From positions 124,001 to 188,000 of the forward strand of contig NZ_CALNWY010000002.1 of NCBI RefSeq assembly GCF_940807255.1: a DNA stretch of 64,000 nt, written 5' to 3'. Made by a program: the position numbers and the translations under genes. Below, in pieces: positions 50,867-62,110 of the stretch. The notes under the pieces are model-generated. The model had not been told where the DNA came from, made no database searches, and saw only the letters and a list, made by a program, of their open reading frames with translations. The first letter of the stretch is position 1; each line of letters starts with the position of its first letter. This stretch comes from Mixta sp. Marseille-Q2659 (GTDB lineage: Bacteria > Pseudomonadota > Gammaproteobacteria > Enterobacterales > Enterobacteriaceae).

Positions 50867-51549
50867 GCTTCCTCCCACAGCTTGCCGTCACGCACGCGCA
50901 ACCGTCGATCACAGCGCGCCGCCAGCTGTGCATCGTGGGTGACCAGAATCAGCGTGGTGGCGCTGTCGCGGTTCATAGAAAACAGCAGATCGGCGATCCG
51001 ATCGCCGGTTTGCCGATCGAGATTACCGGTCGGTTCGTCGGCGAACAGCACATCGGGACGACCGTTAAACGCGCGCGCCAGCGCCACGCGCTGCTGTTCG
51101 CCGCCCGAAAGCTGAGAAGGCAGATGATGCAGACGCTTGCCCAGCCCCAGCTGTTCCAGCAGCGCCTGCGCCTGATCGCGGCTTTGCCGATCCGACTCGC
51201 CGCGCAACAGTGCTGGCAGCTGAACGTTTTCCAGCGCGCTCAGCGTCGGCACCAGCATAAATGACTGAAATACAAAGCCAACATGTTTTGCCCGCAGCGC
51301 CGCACGCTGCTCCTCGTTCAGATTCTGTAACGGCGAACCGCACAGCCAGACTTCGCCGCTGCTGCCGTCATCCAGTCCGGCCAGGATGCCGAGCAACGTC
51401 GATTTGCCCGATCCCGATTCGCCAATCAGGGCAATGCTCTCCCCCGGTTTGACAACCAGGTCAACTCCGGTAAGGATCAACAGCTGATGCTCTCCTTCAC
51501 CGACGGATTTAGTAAGATGATGAACTTCAACAATATTTTCCGCTGGCAT
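50863..51549 (-). CDS. ybbA: ABC transporter ATP-binding protein YbbA
   Basis: 228 residues: Walker A GESGSGKST, signature LSGGEQQRVALARAF, Walker B VLFADEP and H-loop THD. LolD/MacB-type ATPase for YbbP. Its 5' end overlaps the divergent tesA by 33 bp, as in E. coli, so their promoters lie within each other's coding start. Confidence 0.95.
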   Translation of the reverse strand: MPAENIVEVHHLTKSVGEGEHQLLILTGVDLVVKPGESIALIGESGSGKSTLLGILAGLDDGSSGEVWLCGSPLQNLNEEQRAALRAKHVGFVFQSFMLVPTLSALENVQLPALLRGESDRQSRDQAQALLEQLGLGKRLHHLPSQLSGGEQQRVALARAFNGRPDVLFADEPTGNLDRQTGDRIADLLFSMNRDSATTLILVTHDAQLAARCDRRLRVRDGKLWEEA

Positions 51550-52140
51550 TATCCCTTCCTGTTGTTATTACTGCTGCTGGCACGCGCGGCGTCCGCAGAT
51601 ACATTATTAGTCCTCGGTGATAGCCTGAGCGCGGGCTATCGCATGTCCGCCGCACAGGCCTGGCCCGCCCTGCTGGATAAAAAATGGCAGCGGCAGCCGC
51701 AGGTCGTCAACGGCAGCATCAGCGGCGATACCACCGTACAAGGGCTGGCGCGTTTGCCGGCGCTGCTGCAACAGCATCAGCCACGCTGGGTGTTGATCGA
51801 ACTGGGCGGCAATGATGGCCTGCGCGGTTTTCCACCGCAAAATATTGAGCAGGATTTAAGTAAAATCATCACGACGGTGCAGGCGGCGAATGCGAAACCG
51901 TTGTTAATGCAGATTCGCTTACCGGCCAACTATGGGCGTCGCTATAACGATGCTTTCAGCAATATCTATACCAAACTGGCCCAGCAGTACGATATTCCGC
52001 TGGTGCCCTTCTTTATGGAGCAGGTTTATCTTAAGCCGCAATGGATGCAGCAGGACGGTATTCATCCCGCGCCGGATGCGCAGGCATTTATTACCGATCT
52101 GATGGATAAAGAATTGGCTCCCTTAGTTAAGCACGAGTAA
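51517..52140 (+). CDS. tesA: Acyl-CoA thioesterase I / lysophospholipase L1
   Basis: 207 residues with a Sec signal peptide (FLLLLLLLARAASA, cut before DTLL). SGNH hydrolase: GDSLSAG with nucleophile S36, GGNDGLRG and the DGIHP Asp-x-x-His at the C terminus. Periplasmic. Start MMNFNN as in E. coli. Confidence 0.96.
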   Translation: MMNFNNIFRWHYPFLLLLLLLARAASADTLLVLGDSLSAGYRMSAAQAWPALLDKKWQRQPQVVNGSISGDTTVQGLARLPALLQQHQPRWVLIELGGNDGLRGFPPQNIEQDLSKIITTVQAANAKPLLMQIRLPANYGRRYNDAFSNIYTKLAQQYDIPLVPFFMEQVYLKPQWMQQDGIHPAPDAQAFITDLMDKELAPLVKHE

Positions 52141-52171
52141 TAAACGGCACAGATGCCATGGACGTAAAGTT

Positions 52172-52945
52172 ATGCAAAAAAACGTGTTAATCACCGGCTG
52201 TTCCAGCGGCATTGGGCTGGTCGCCGCCAACGATCTCTTAATGCGCGGCTATCGCGTGCTGGCTGCCTGTCGCAAAGCGGACGATGTGGCGCGCATGAAT
52301 GAGCTGGGCTTTATCGGCATTCAGCTCGATCTGGACAACGAAGAGAGCGTCGCTCAGGCGGCGGCGCAGGTTATCTCCCTGACCGGCAATCAGCTTTACG
52401 GCCTGTTTAATAATGCTGGCTATGGCGTTTACGGCCCGCTGGCAACGCTGTCGCGTCAACAGCTGGAACAGCAGTTCGCCAGCAATCTGTTCGGTACGCA
52501 TCAGCTGACCATGCTGCTGCTGCCCGCGCTACGCGCCAGCGGCGAGGCGCGCATTATCAATACCAGTTCGGTGATGGGCCTGATTTCGACGCCAGGACGC
52601 GGCGCCTATGCCGCCAGCAAATATGCGCTGGAAGCCTGGTCCGATGCGCTGCGCATGGAGCTGCACGGCAGCGGCGTGCGCGTCAGCCTGATTGAACCGG
52701 GTCCGATTCATACACGCTTTACAGATAACGTTAATCAGACCCAGCGCGAAAAACCGGTGAAAAATCCGGGCATTGCGGCGCGTTTTACCCTGCCGCCGGA
52801 AGCGATTCTGCCCAAGCTGCGTCATGCGCTGGAGAGCCGTCATCCGCGCCTGCGCTATCCTGTGACGCTGGTCGCACATGCGATGAGCTGGCTGCGACGT
52901 TTACTGCCGGGCTGGATACTGGATCGCATTTTACGCGGCAACTAA
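52172..52945 (+). CDS. ybbO: Short-chain dehydrogenase YbbO
   Basis: 257-residue SDR: cofactor loop [18 protein letters not shown], catalytic S and Y-x-x-x-K ([19 protein letters not shown]). E. coli YbbO acts on NADP with aldehyde or steroid-type substrates in vitro. It follows tesA in the usual order. Confidence 0.93.
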   Translation: MQKNVLITGCSSGIGLVAANDLLMRGYRVLAACRKADDVARMNELGFIGIQLDLDNEESVAQAAAQVISLTGNQLYGLFNNAGYGVYGPLATLSRQQLEQQFASNLFGTHQLTMLLLPALRASGEARIINTSSVMGLISTPGRGAYAASKYALEAWSDALRMELHGSGVRVSLIEPGPIHTRFTDNVNQTQREKPVKNPGIAARFTLPPEAILPKLRHALESRHPRLRYPVTLVAHAMSWLRRLLPGWILDRILRGN

Positions 52946-53025
52946 CGCAGCAGCGCAAATTTGGCTTGAAGCCTGGCGCGATGCCCCAATATCGTAACAA
53001 AGTCATCAGACAAAGAGACGCCTAC

Positions 53026-53883
53026 ATGTCATTACACGCTTCGATCATTGATATTAACGAGTCAAACCTACAGCAGACGCTGGAACAGTCGATGGCTGTG
53101 CCGGTGCTGTTCTATTTCTGGTCCGATCGCAGCCAGCACTGCCAGCAGTTAACGCCGGTGCTGGAAAAGCTGGCGCAGGAATATGCCGGGCAGTTCGTGC
53201 TGGCGAAGCTCGACTGCGATAATGAACCGATGGTCGCCTCGCAGTTTGGCCTGCGCGCCATCCCTACCGTTTACCTGTTCCAGAACGGCCAGCCGGTCGA
53301 TGGCTTCCAGGGACCGCAGCCGGAAGACGCGATCCGCGCGCTGCTGCAAAAAGTGCTGCCGCGTGAGGAAGAACTTAAAACGCAGCAGGCGATGGAACTG
53401 GTGCAGCAGGGCAAAACCCTCGACGCGCTGCCATTGCTGAAAGAGGCGTGGCAGCTGAGCAACCAGTCGAGCGACATCGGCTTTCTGCTGGCGGAAGTGC
53501 TGATCAGCCTTAACCGCAGCGATGAGGCGGAAGCGGTGCTGAAAGTGGTACCGCTGCAGGATCAGGATACCCGTTATCAGGGGCTGATGGCGCAGATCGA
53601 TCTGCTGAAACAGGCGGCGGACACGCCGGAAATTCAGCTGCTTCAGCAACAGCTGGAGAGCGATCCGACCAATGCCGATCTGGCAAGCAAACTGGCGCTG
53701 CAACTGCATCAGGTCGGTCGTAACGAAGAGGCGCTGGAGCTGCTTTATTCGCATCTGAAGAAAGATTTGAACGCGGCGGATGGCCAGGCGCGCAAAATGC
53801 TGCAGGAGATTCTGGCGGCCCTCGGCACCGGCGATGCGCTGGCGGCGAAATACCGTCGCCTGTTATACTCGCTGCTTTACTAA
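53026..53883 (+). CDS. cnoX: Chaperedoxin CnoX (YbbN)
   Basis: 285 residues from Met 53026: a thioredoxin domain in which the CxxC is replaced by SQHC (S36-C39), as in E. coli, then TPR-like helical repeats. It protects proteins under hypochlorous stress and hands them to GroEL. A GC hairpin without T-run follows (53894-53915). Confidence 0.94.
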   Translation: MSLHASIIDINESNLQQTLEQSMAVPVLFYFWSDRSQHCQQLTPVLEKLAQEYAGQFVLAKLDCDNEPMVASQFGLRAIPTVYLFQNGQPVDGFQGPQPEDAIRALLQKVLPREEELKTQQAMELVQQGKTLDALPLLKEAWQLSNQSSDIGFLLAEVLISLNRSDEAEAVLKVVPLQDQDTRYQGLMAQIDLLKQAADTPEIQLLQQQLESDPTNADLASKLALQLHQVGRNEEALELLYSHLKKDLNAADGQARKMLQEILAALGTGDALAAKYRRLLYSLLY

Positions 53884-53937
53884 TTCTGCCAAAAACGGGC
53901 CGAGGATCGGCCCGTCATAAGACAGTCTGGAGGTTAT

Positions 53938-54303
53938 ATGTTTGCCGTCGTTTCCGTTCTTATCGTCGTTGCGCTGATTATCGTTTGGTCAGGCGTTAAA
54001 ATCGTGCCGCAGGGGTATCAGTGGACGGTTGAGCGCTTTGGCCGCTATACCAAAACATTACAGCCAGGCCTCAATCTGCTGGTGCCTTTTATGGATCGTA
54101 TTGGTCGCAAGATCAATATGATGGAACAGGTACTGGATGTGCCTTCTCAGGAAGTCATTTCTAAAGATAACGCCAATGTCACCATCGACGCCGTCTGCTT
54201 TATTCAGGTGGTGGATCCCGCGCGTGCCGCTTATGAGGTCAGTAACCTTGAGCAGGCGATCATTAATCTGACGATGACCAATGCATATTTTTTTCGTGCG
54301 TAA
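53938..54303 (+). pseudogene. qmcA: qmcA 5' part, interrupted by the integrated element
   Basis: Encodes the membrane anchor and first part of the SPFH domain of QmcA ([22 protein letters not shown], cited in parts). Native sequence ends at 54282 (LTMTN); the frame then reads seven foreign codons and stops. Joining 53938-54282 to 62144-62716 gives exactly 305 residues, the length of E. coli QmcA, so the gene was intact before insertion. Confidence 0.93.
54275..54282. repeat. Element left junction, 8-bp core
   Basis: TGACCAAT here and at 62136-62143 flank the element. The true crossover dinucleotide lies somewhere inside this shared octamer. Confidence 0.85.
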
Positions 54304-54610
54304 AATCTTAGCCGCTAAAAGCGGCCATGATGATTAAAAATAAGTTTAAAAACAATGAATTAAATAAAAAATAAAAGACTACTCTTTCTTTTCTTCAGCA
54401 TTAATGACTTCTTTGCCATCCTGAATCAAGGATTAGGCCAAGATAACTTATGATAGATTTTGACTTTGAAAAACATATAATCGAAGCTGCAAAAAGATTT
54501 ATCAATTGTTTACTTTTTACTCTATGCACAGTTACGCTTAATCCTTGTAGCGGCTGATTAACTCTGAAAAAGAAAATTATTTGCTCCAAAGGATAGGCAG
54601 CGGAGAAATT
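54304..54610. other. AT-rich leader at the element's left end
   Basis: No gene in about 307 bases. A GCCGCT-AAA-AGCGGC hairpin sits at 54310-54324 near the junction. Further on, TATAAT at about 54475 preceded by T-rich sequence may be the -10 of the NA37 promoter. The -35 is unclear. Confidence 0.45.
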
Positions 54611-55678
54611 ATGTCGTTTACTTTCAGCAATTTAAAGTTCCAAAAAATCATTTTACATAACGTCTACAAGCCTAATGACGAAGGTCGTGTAGATCCTATT
54701 ACCAGCTCAGTATTAACTGAGCTTGGCGATTTAGGTGCGCAAAAACTCGAAGAAAGAATTACTAAAGTTTTAGGAAATGGTTCTCATAGCCTTCAGATGG
54801 AAATTGCACTTGATGGCGATGCAAGTTGTTTCAGAAGTGTTGTAACACTTCTTGATGATAATACCGAAGACTTTATAACCAATTCTGCAACAATCGCTGA
54901 GCTACATACCCAAGCTCATACAAATAAGAGCTGGCCTGGTGGAACTTTAGTTGTTATTTCAGGAACCGTAGGTGTTAGTAATAAGCGATGCCTTTTCATC
55001 ATTAAAGCAGAACAGCAGGCAGGATTTTCTGAAAAGGTTAATCAAGGACAGGTTTTAATTGAGTATCTTGACAATCTAATTCTTACGCCTCAATCACGGC
55101 TTTACAAAGTAGGTGCATTCATTGAAATTTCTCGCAGCCAGCTTCCGGTAGCAGAACGAGTAAAAGATGATTTTGAAGCATATGTTTTTGATAACAATAT
55201 AAAAGCAAATGACGATCGAAAGGCTGCACGCTACTTCTATTCTAACTTTCTTGGGTTAAGAATACCGCAGAATGGCAAGCAGCGAACTCGTGATTTCTAT
55301 GAGCTGACAAGTGAATTTATCAATTCGACAGAGGTGGATGCAGAGTCACGAGTGGGGATTCAACAAGCACTTCATACCTACCTAAAAGTTGATCAAAGTG
55401 TCACAATCCAAGTAAGCGAGTTCGCTACACGTTACATGCCTGAAGACGTCAGAGACGATTACAGCCATTTCATGACAGCGAAGCAGTTTCCAATGACTGC
55501 TGTTGAAAAAGACTTAAGCATCATAAAGCGTAAATTGGTGTTCAGAAAAATGAACTTCTCAACGAACATCAAACTTACAGGTCCAGCGGAACTTTTTGAC
55601 AAATCTGTTTCCATAGTTGAAGAAACAGACGAACATACGACAATCAAGATCAAGGGTACACTCACTGACCAGGTGTAA
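54611..55678 (+). CDS. Nucleoid-associated NA37 family protein
   Basis: 355 residues from Met 54611 (MSFTFSNLKFQKIILHNVYK) of the 37-kDa nucleoid-associated family (YejK/NdpA type, PF04245). Recognisable parts: the HNVYKPNDEGR opening, a middle domain and a C-terminal KLVFRKMNFSTNIKLTGPAE segment. YejK homologues bind DNA or chromatin; some NA37 genes occur in defence islands. Only two bases separate it from the RelA/SpoT-type gene, so the pair is an operon. A chromosomal YejK is expected elsewhere, which would make this a specialised paralogue. Confidence 0.78.
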   Translation: MSFTFSNLKFQKIILHNVYKPNDEGRVDPITSSVLTELGDLGAQKLEERITKVLGNGSHSLQMEIALDGDASCFRSVVTLLDDNTEDFITNSATIAELHTQAHTNKSWPGGTLVVISGTVGVSNKRCLFIIKAEQQAGFSEKVNQGQVLIEYLDNLILTPQSRLYKVGAFIEISRSQLPVAERVKDDFEAYVFDNNIKANDDRKAARYFYSNFLGLRIPQNGKQRTRDFYELTSEFINSTEVDAESRVGIQQALHTYLKVDQSVTIQVSEFATRYMPEDVRDDYSHFMTAKQFPMTAVEKDLSIIKRKLVFRKMNFSTNIKLTGPAELFDKSVSIVEETDEHTTIKIKGTLTDQV

Positions 55679-55680
55679 TA

Positions 55681-56697
55681 ATGGAACGGCATGAATTTAT
55701 TGAACTTTATAAGTCTGAACGCGCTATGTACAAAGCGTGGGCAAATTTTGTCATTTCAAAAATTGATGCCGAACTTCTCCAACGCCTTGAAAGAAAATCT
55801 GTTTACGATGAATACATTAAAATCATGCCGTCAGGTCGTGTTAAGACGGTCGACTCCTTAGTCTCAAAGGCTTTTCTCAGGAAGAAAGGAAAATACAAAG
55901 ATCCTTATCGTGAAATCACCGATAAAGCAGGTATCCGCTTCGTAGTTCTGCTCACAGATCAGCTGAAATTACTCACGGAAATTGTAGAGTCACTGCCCTA
56001 TTGGACATTTTCCAAAGATAAGGAATTCGATGAATGGCGTGGCTCAGATGCGCGTATCTTCGACTATCAATCTGTTCACTACATTGTATATGCAAGTAGT
56101 GAACATGAGTTTGAAGGACAAATAATAAAGGAAGGTACGCCATGTGAAGTACAGTTGAGAACCTTACTTCAACATGCGTATGCGGAGTTAGCTCACGATA
56201 CAATTTACAAAACTAATCTTCAAGTAGATCAAACGATTAGGCGTAACTTTGCTAAGGGCATGGCGCTCATGGAAACCACAGATGACCTATTATGCCATGC
56301 TAAAAAGGAGCTTGAAGCTGCGAGTGTTAATGTCACCAACTGGCTTAACGCTATAAATAGCTATGCATCTCGTTCTGGGCTTGTTAATGTGGATAATATT
56401 GATGACCGAAACGCAGTAATTTTTGTAGACAGTAATCGAGCATTACTGAGGAAATGCACAGTTGAGGATCTTGGGAATTTCTTTGACAATCAAGAGTATA
56501 CTTTTTTGAAAGAGAGAATTAGCCACCATCAAGATACAAGTGATTTCTTTGAATTCCGCCAGCCAATAATTTTTTTATCTTATTTTCTTGCTTATCGCTT
56601 TCCAACTACTTTAAAAAAGTATTGGCCAACAGATTTTTCTATACTTCAAAGAATTTTCAGTGACTTAGGCATTGCACCTAACTGGGCAGAAACCTAA
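55681..56697 (+). CDS. RelA/SpoT-type nucleotidyltransferase
   Basis: 338 residues. The synthetase domain lies within ~50-180: the ATP-binding SGRVKTVDSLVSK (G-R-x-K), KDPYREITDKAGIRFVV with the metal-binding Asp, YQSVHYIVY, and CEVQLRTLLQHAYAELAH with the catalytic EVQ. No HD hydrolase, TGS or ACT domain is present, so it is a small alarmone synthetase-like enzyme with a C-terminal extension of about 150 residues. Such proteins make (p)ppGpp or (p)ppApp or pyrophosphorylate tRNA in toxin and phage-defence systems. The pairing with NA37 is unusual. Confidence 0.82.
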   Translation: MERHEFIELYKSERAMYKAWANFVISKIDAELLQRLERKSVYDEYIKIMPSGRVKTVDSLVSKAFLRKKGKYKDPYREITDKAGIRFVVLLTDQLKLLTEIVESLPYWTFSKDKEFDEWRGSDARIFDYQSVHYIVYASSEHEFEGQIIKEGTPCEVQLRTLLQHAYAELAHDTIYKTNLQVDQTIRRNFAKGMALMETTDDLLCHAKKELEAASVNVTNWLNAINSYASRSGLVNVDNIDDRNAVIFVDSNRALLRKCTVEDLGNFFDNQEYTFLKERISHHQDTSDFFEFRQPIIFLSYFLAYRFPTTLKKYWPTDFSILQRIFSDLGIAPNWAET

Positions 56698-56733
56698 TAA
56701 ATATTACTAACTCTCTTATGGAATACTTTTATG

Positions 56734-57773
56734 TCATTGTATCTCTACCAGTTTTAACCCTGTTGACCACTCACCTTCAGGCCAATTGATCGAATGGTCG
56801 ATCCTAATTATACGGTAGACACCATCCTTTAGATCACCATCTGAACCATCGGACATTACCGCGTTCAGTCCATCCAACTTAACGAAGTCATGCATTTTCA
56901 CATTACCGTTAAGCTGAGACTTCATCATGATCCCGTGGCGGGGTTTTGTACGGACACCGTTCTTAGTGGTGACTGTCTCGTCTTCAGGCGTTTTTGACTT
57001 ACCACGATTTGAACCAGTCTTCTTTGCCACCAGCTTTACAGATTTCTGTTCAAAGTAAGCGTCAAGTTCCATAATCTGAGCAGGTGTGTATAGCCAGGCG
57101 TCAACACAGGTGTTACTTCCCTTTGCTGGCTGGTTATCAGACCGAAGAACACTGATTGTACCGTTATGAATGCTGTACTGAAGACCACATTCCTTACAGA
57201 TACGGGTCAGAGCATGGTCAAGCTGTCCATAAACAGACTTACCAGATGGATAAGCGGTATCACCAAGGCTGCTCAGTTCCATACGGCTGACAGGGAAACC
57301 AAGACGCTTAACGAGGTCTTTGATAACGTCAGCTTTGGTAGTACCTGGCTTATAGGCTACAGACACCTTAGTCATGTTGCGGATTTTATGGTCAGAACTA
57401 CAGTTGACCACGGTCACAACATCGTTTGAGCCAGTGTCTTTCTTCGTATAAGCGTGAACGATACCGCCAATAAAGATGATCGGTAGGCTGTCATACTCAG
57501 TAATAATGTTACCTTCAGAATCACGTTGCCATGACGTGTCATAGCCAGCCTTGATCATCAGTGTTGCATTCTCATGCATCAAAGCCTGACGGGTTGTCTT
57601 GTTCAGGTTGTAGAAACGAAACTCAACATCATCGCTGCTCGTAGTGGTCGGACTGTTATCAACCGATACGCGCCCTTCCATCCTGATATTATTGAAGATC
57701 ACAGCATCCATCTGTGATGAGTTATGTTGTCCTGGTGTGTTGCTGAACGTTGCGCTTTCAGTCCCAATTGAAG
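56734..57773 (-). pseudogene. Phage baseplate/tail hub protein, 5' end lost at IS
   Basis: About 346 residues of a phage baseplate hub-like protein (FNNIRMEGRVSVDN, VEFRFYNLNKTTRQAL, and a C-terminal YRIIRIDHSINWPEGEWSTGL). The N terminus is replaced by the IS3-family end at 57774. No other tail gene is nearby, so this is an isolated remnant, not part of a working tail module. Confidence 0.65.
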
Positions 57774-57776
57774 TGG

Positions 57777-58945
<1,169 letters not shown>

Positions 58946-59012
58946 TGAGGCACCTGTAATGTTCTGAGGTGAGCATATCACCTCTGTTCAGGTGGCCAAA
59001 TTTAGTGTGCCA

Positions 59013-59448
59013 CTACATAAAGCTGCTCTTTAATGAAAAGCACTATCTGGCGAGCTTCAAGCTCTTGATGTCTTTCATCGACACTATAGCTTATCTTGAA
59101 TATGGAAATACTAAGCGAGTGTTTCAAAACTGGCTGGACACCTATTCTGATTTGAGCGACCTGGATGTCACATCAGATGAACTCTACGAGCTTAGAAACT
59201 CTCTTCTGCACATGACAAATCTTAACTCTCATAAGGTAATGCAAGGTAAAGAGCGTCGTCTGAGCATCGCTGTCTGCAAAAGAGGGCACCCAACGCAATA
59301 CCACAACAACATTGTATATATCAATTATACGGATTTCCTTTTCCTCTTTGATGAAGCAGTGGATAAATGGCTTAACACGTACAAAGACAACAAGAAGCAA
59401 CTAACACTAATTGAACGGTATGATGAGGTCATTAGGGATAATTATTAA
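59013..59448 (+). pseudogene. Truncated ORF with RX4H (HEPN-like) motif
   Basis: The last ~144 residues of a helical protein; its 5' end was lost at the IS3-family element. It contains ELRNSLLHMTN, where R-x4-H fits the catalytic motif of HEPN RNases, preceded by helices (ASFKLLMSFIDTIAYLEYG). HEPN domains are common in defence and toxin genes. The motif is seen; HEPN membership is inference. Confidence 0.5.
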
Positions 59449-59499
59449 TCTTTATCCAAAATGAAAAGGCGTTATGTACATGCGCTCGTTTCCTTTCAT

Positions 59500-59880
59500 C
59501 AACAATGCGCTTATATGTGTATTTCATAATGATGGCAAATAACGTTTGTCAGTAATGCAGGCGCTGCTGTACCAGTAATTTTGGTTGCACCAGTGAAAGC
59601 TTTACCCGCCCTCTTACCGATCCATGCACAGAAGCCTTTCTCAACATAATCCCTTGTTTCGGGCTTAGACAACTGGTCAATAATAGCTTTCAGTTCATTG
59701 AGTCAGCGTCATCTATACTACGCTCTTTAATCGCACGCTCAAGAACGCTAAAGTCACCTATGATATTTTGCTGCAAACCTTGCATAAACGTGATGCTGAG
59801 CAATTTATGAAACATTTCGACATGCTTCAATGACACTGATGATTCAAAGCCTATTCAGAATCCTTCGGCATACTTTAGAA
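59500..59880 (-). pseudogene. Frameshifted remnant of an unknown protein
   Basis: On the minus strand one frame reads SLKHVEMFHKLLSITFMQG...LERAIKERSIDDADS and stops. A second frame continues about 59695 as ELKAIIDQLSKPETRDYVEK...CAWIGKRAGKAFTGATKITG. The two look like one protein broken by a frameshift, with the 5' end also missing. Family not recognised. It is nested in the element's decayed middle section. Confidence 0.45.
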
Positions 59881-59954
59881 CGGTTGTTTACTGCTAACTG
59901 ATTCGTGCGGTGATCCTGTTGAGCTTTATCAGTTCTTGCCCTAACACACAGCAA

Positions 59955-60257
59955 ATGGTGACCCCAATGGTGGATGTACGTATTAAATGCATTACTCTTT
60001 CTGACAATAATAACGTTCAACATGAGCATATTACACATGTGGGTAGCGATCAGTTCACTCCCGCTGGTTCGAAGTGGACTGTTGCTCAGGTAGTACATGC
60101 TATCGAAAGCAAGCAGCACACTTTTTATGTTCAACAAGCAGGTACAGTGCGGGCAAATGTTGGAGTAGTTGATCCTGGCAACGGGAGGCCGAAATTTATA
60201 AAGACTTACGCTGATGGAAAGTGGAACAACAACCTTCTGTCTCTATCACGTTGTTAA
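59955..60257 (+). CDS. DUF3892 family small protein
   Basis: About 100 residues: VRIKCITLSDNNNVQHEHIT, TVAQVVHAIESKQHTFYVQ, and the typical ending FIKTYADGKWNNNLLSLSRC. DUF3892 proteins are small, of unknown function, and recur in mobile elements. Start could be 59955 or 59967. It lies convergent with the recombinase gene. Confidence 0.65.
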   Translation: MVTPMVDVRIKCITLSDNNNVQHEHITHVGSDQFTPAGSKWTVAQVVHAIESKQHTFYVQQAGTVRANVGVVDPGNGRPKFIKTYADGKWNNNLLSLSRC

Positions 60258-60309
60258 TTATCAGTGATGCCCTTAAAGTAAATTTAGGGCATCTTTTCCA
60301 TTCGGGTGG

Positions 60310-62073
60310 TCATTCTAATGGCGTTGGGTAATCTGATTCAACTTCAGGCCATTTATCATCATAGCCCTTACCCGCTTGGACTGGTTTACCTTCTACTACT
60401 CGATAAGGTTCTAATCTGCCAGGTAATCCACTGGTAAGATTCTCTTTACCGGTAAACCTATATTCACGTTCACCTAACATCAGAAAGAAATTTATCCAGC
60501 TTGCTCCGTTAAAATCTTCCCGATCAAGAGGATAATTGAGGAAGCGATAGCCATTGTGTAAAGCAATGTCACAGGTTTTATGCTTCATATCTAACCGTAG
60601 CTCGCTGATGTATTTCTTAGCAATAAGATTAAGTTCTATACGCCCTTCCCGCTTACTCAGATCTAACTTGTCGGCAGTTTCTACATTTACTGACGTCAAT
60701 ATCCTTGATCTTATTCTGTCGATCTCTTCTTGCTTTGCGATTAATTCAATCTCTTTTTCCTCGTACCGCTTAATCATCCTGGGTGACGCTTTCATTTGGG
60801 ACATATTGTCCTCAAGCATATTTAGCTCATGCTCAAGCTGCTCATGTTCTGCCATAAGATCGTTAAGCTGATGGTTGTCAGAATTTGAGCCAGATAATAA
60901 CAATGGTAGATTGTATAGAATGCCCTTTGTTATTGCTTCATCCACCAACAAACGAGAAATAGCATTACCTTTATTCCGCCTCCCCTTTCCTGAACCCTCA
61001 GGATACTCAGTAAAGCAGGAACAACGCTTTAAGCGATACATACTACATGTGTAGTAACCATAGCGCTTAGGGGTTACTGAAGAAGAAATAATAGCTCCCC
61101 CGCAAAGGCACTTAAGCAACCCTTTGAACAGATTAACGTTGGTCGGGTTTTCAGATTCACTAACTCGCCCTTTCCCTTCTCTCATACTCTGAACAGTCTG
61201 GAACATTGCGCGAGTAAGCCCCGCTATCATAGGGTAGTAACCCGGTATTATGTCAGCTTCAGCAAGATTAACTGTCTTTTTGGAAGGAACGTAATCACCA
61301 ATCGCAGCACGATTATTTAGAATCCCGTGAACAGATGTCTGGTTCCAGCCTTTGTTCTTTCCAGTCAGTGTCTTGACACCTTCTGCATTGAGAATAGCAG
61401 CGATACTATTCATGCTCTTACCAGCAAGACGCATTTCAAAAACGCGCCTAACAGTTTCAGCATGCTCATTAAATATGAAAGTGGTTTTGCGACCTGCTGC
61501 ATTAAGTTCCCCAGTACCTGTTGCGACAGGTACTACCCAACGCGCACATGATTTGCTTATCAGCTTACCGGTTAAAATTGCATCATCCCGAAGTTGCTTC
61601 CAGTTTTTACGCGAATGATAAGATTTTTGTTCACTTGCTTTATTGTGTGCTTCAGCTTCAACAAGGAATGATATGTGATCACCGAGTTGTTTAAAATTAG
61701 TAGAGTTGTAGATTTTATCGGAGGCCAGAAAAACAACCACGAAGCCCAATTTGATAAGCATGTTCATCTGAGCAACAGCTTCATTAAAGTCGAGACGTGA
61801 TAACCGGCTGGCATCTTCCACCAGCAAATAGACAGGCTTAGGGAACAGTTCTCTTTTGCGATGGTCAATCATAGATAAGAACTCTTTGCGCTCATCGTGC
61901 TTACTGGTGTTCCAAGCAGATTTGCCAAGATCTGTGTATACATTATGAAGGGTCACTTCAGGGCGAACCTTGCACCAGTCGTCGATCATTTTTCTTTGGC
62001 GGCGCACAGATGTTCCTTGCTCTTGTATAGCAGAGCTAAACCTTACATATCCTACAGCATCTCTGATTTTCAC
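60310..62073 (-). CDS. Large serine recombinase (integrase of the qmcA element)
   Basis: 587 residues. N-terminal resolvase domain with nucleophile S13 in [10 protein letters not shown] and the [12 protein letters not shown] motif. A recombinase domain follows ([21 protein letters not shown]), then a zinc ribbon (CLCGGAI...CSMYRLKRC), a coiled coil (~residues 400-465) and a C-terminal tail. It recombines short att sites and lies about 60 bp from the right junction. Appears intact, so the element may still be excisable, needing a directionality factor not identified here. Confidence 0.92.
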   Translation of the reverse strand: MKIRDAVGYVRFSSAIQEQGTSVRRQRKMIDDWCKVRPEVTLHNVYTDLGKSAWNTSKHDERKEFLSMIDHRKRELFPKPVYLLVEDASRLSRLDFNEAVAQMNMLIKLGFVVVFLASDKIYNSTNFKQLGDHISFLVEAEAHNKASEQKSYHSRKNWKQLRDDAILTGKLISKSCARWVVPVATGTGELNAAGRKTTFIFNEHAETVRRVFEMRLAGKSMNSIAAILNAEGVKTLTGKNKGWNQTSVHGILNNRAAIGDYVPSKKTVNLAEADIIPGYYPMIAGLTRAMFQTVQSMREGKGRVSESENPTNVNLFKGLLKCLCGGAIISSSVTPKRYGYYTCSMYRLKRCSCFTEYPEGSGKGRRNKGNAISRLLVDEAITKGILYNLPLLLSGSNSDNHQLNDLMAEHEQLEHELNMLEDNMSQMKASPRMIKRYEEKEIELIAKQEEIDRIRSRILTSVNVETADKLDLSKREGRIELNLIAKKYISELRLDMKHKTCDIALHNGYRFLNYPLDREDFNGASWINFFLMLGEREYRFTGKENLTSGLPGRLEPYRVVEGKPVQAGKGYDDKWPEVESDYPTPLE

Positions 62074-62110
62074 GTTTTTCTACCTCAGACCAGTAAATGA
62101 GGAATATTCT

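Noticed and set aside
59844..60137. Minus-strand 97-aa frame opposite DUF3892
   Set aside because: No domain pattern; the plus-strand DUF3892 ending (LLSLSRC) is convincing.
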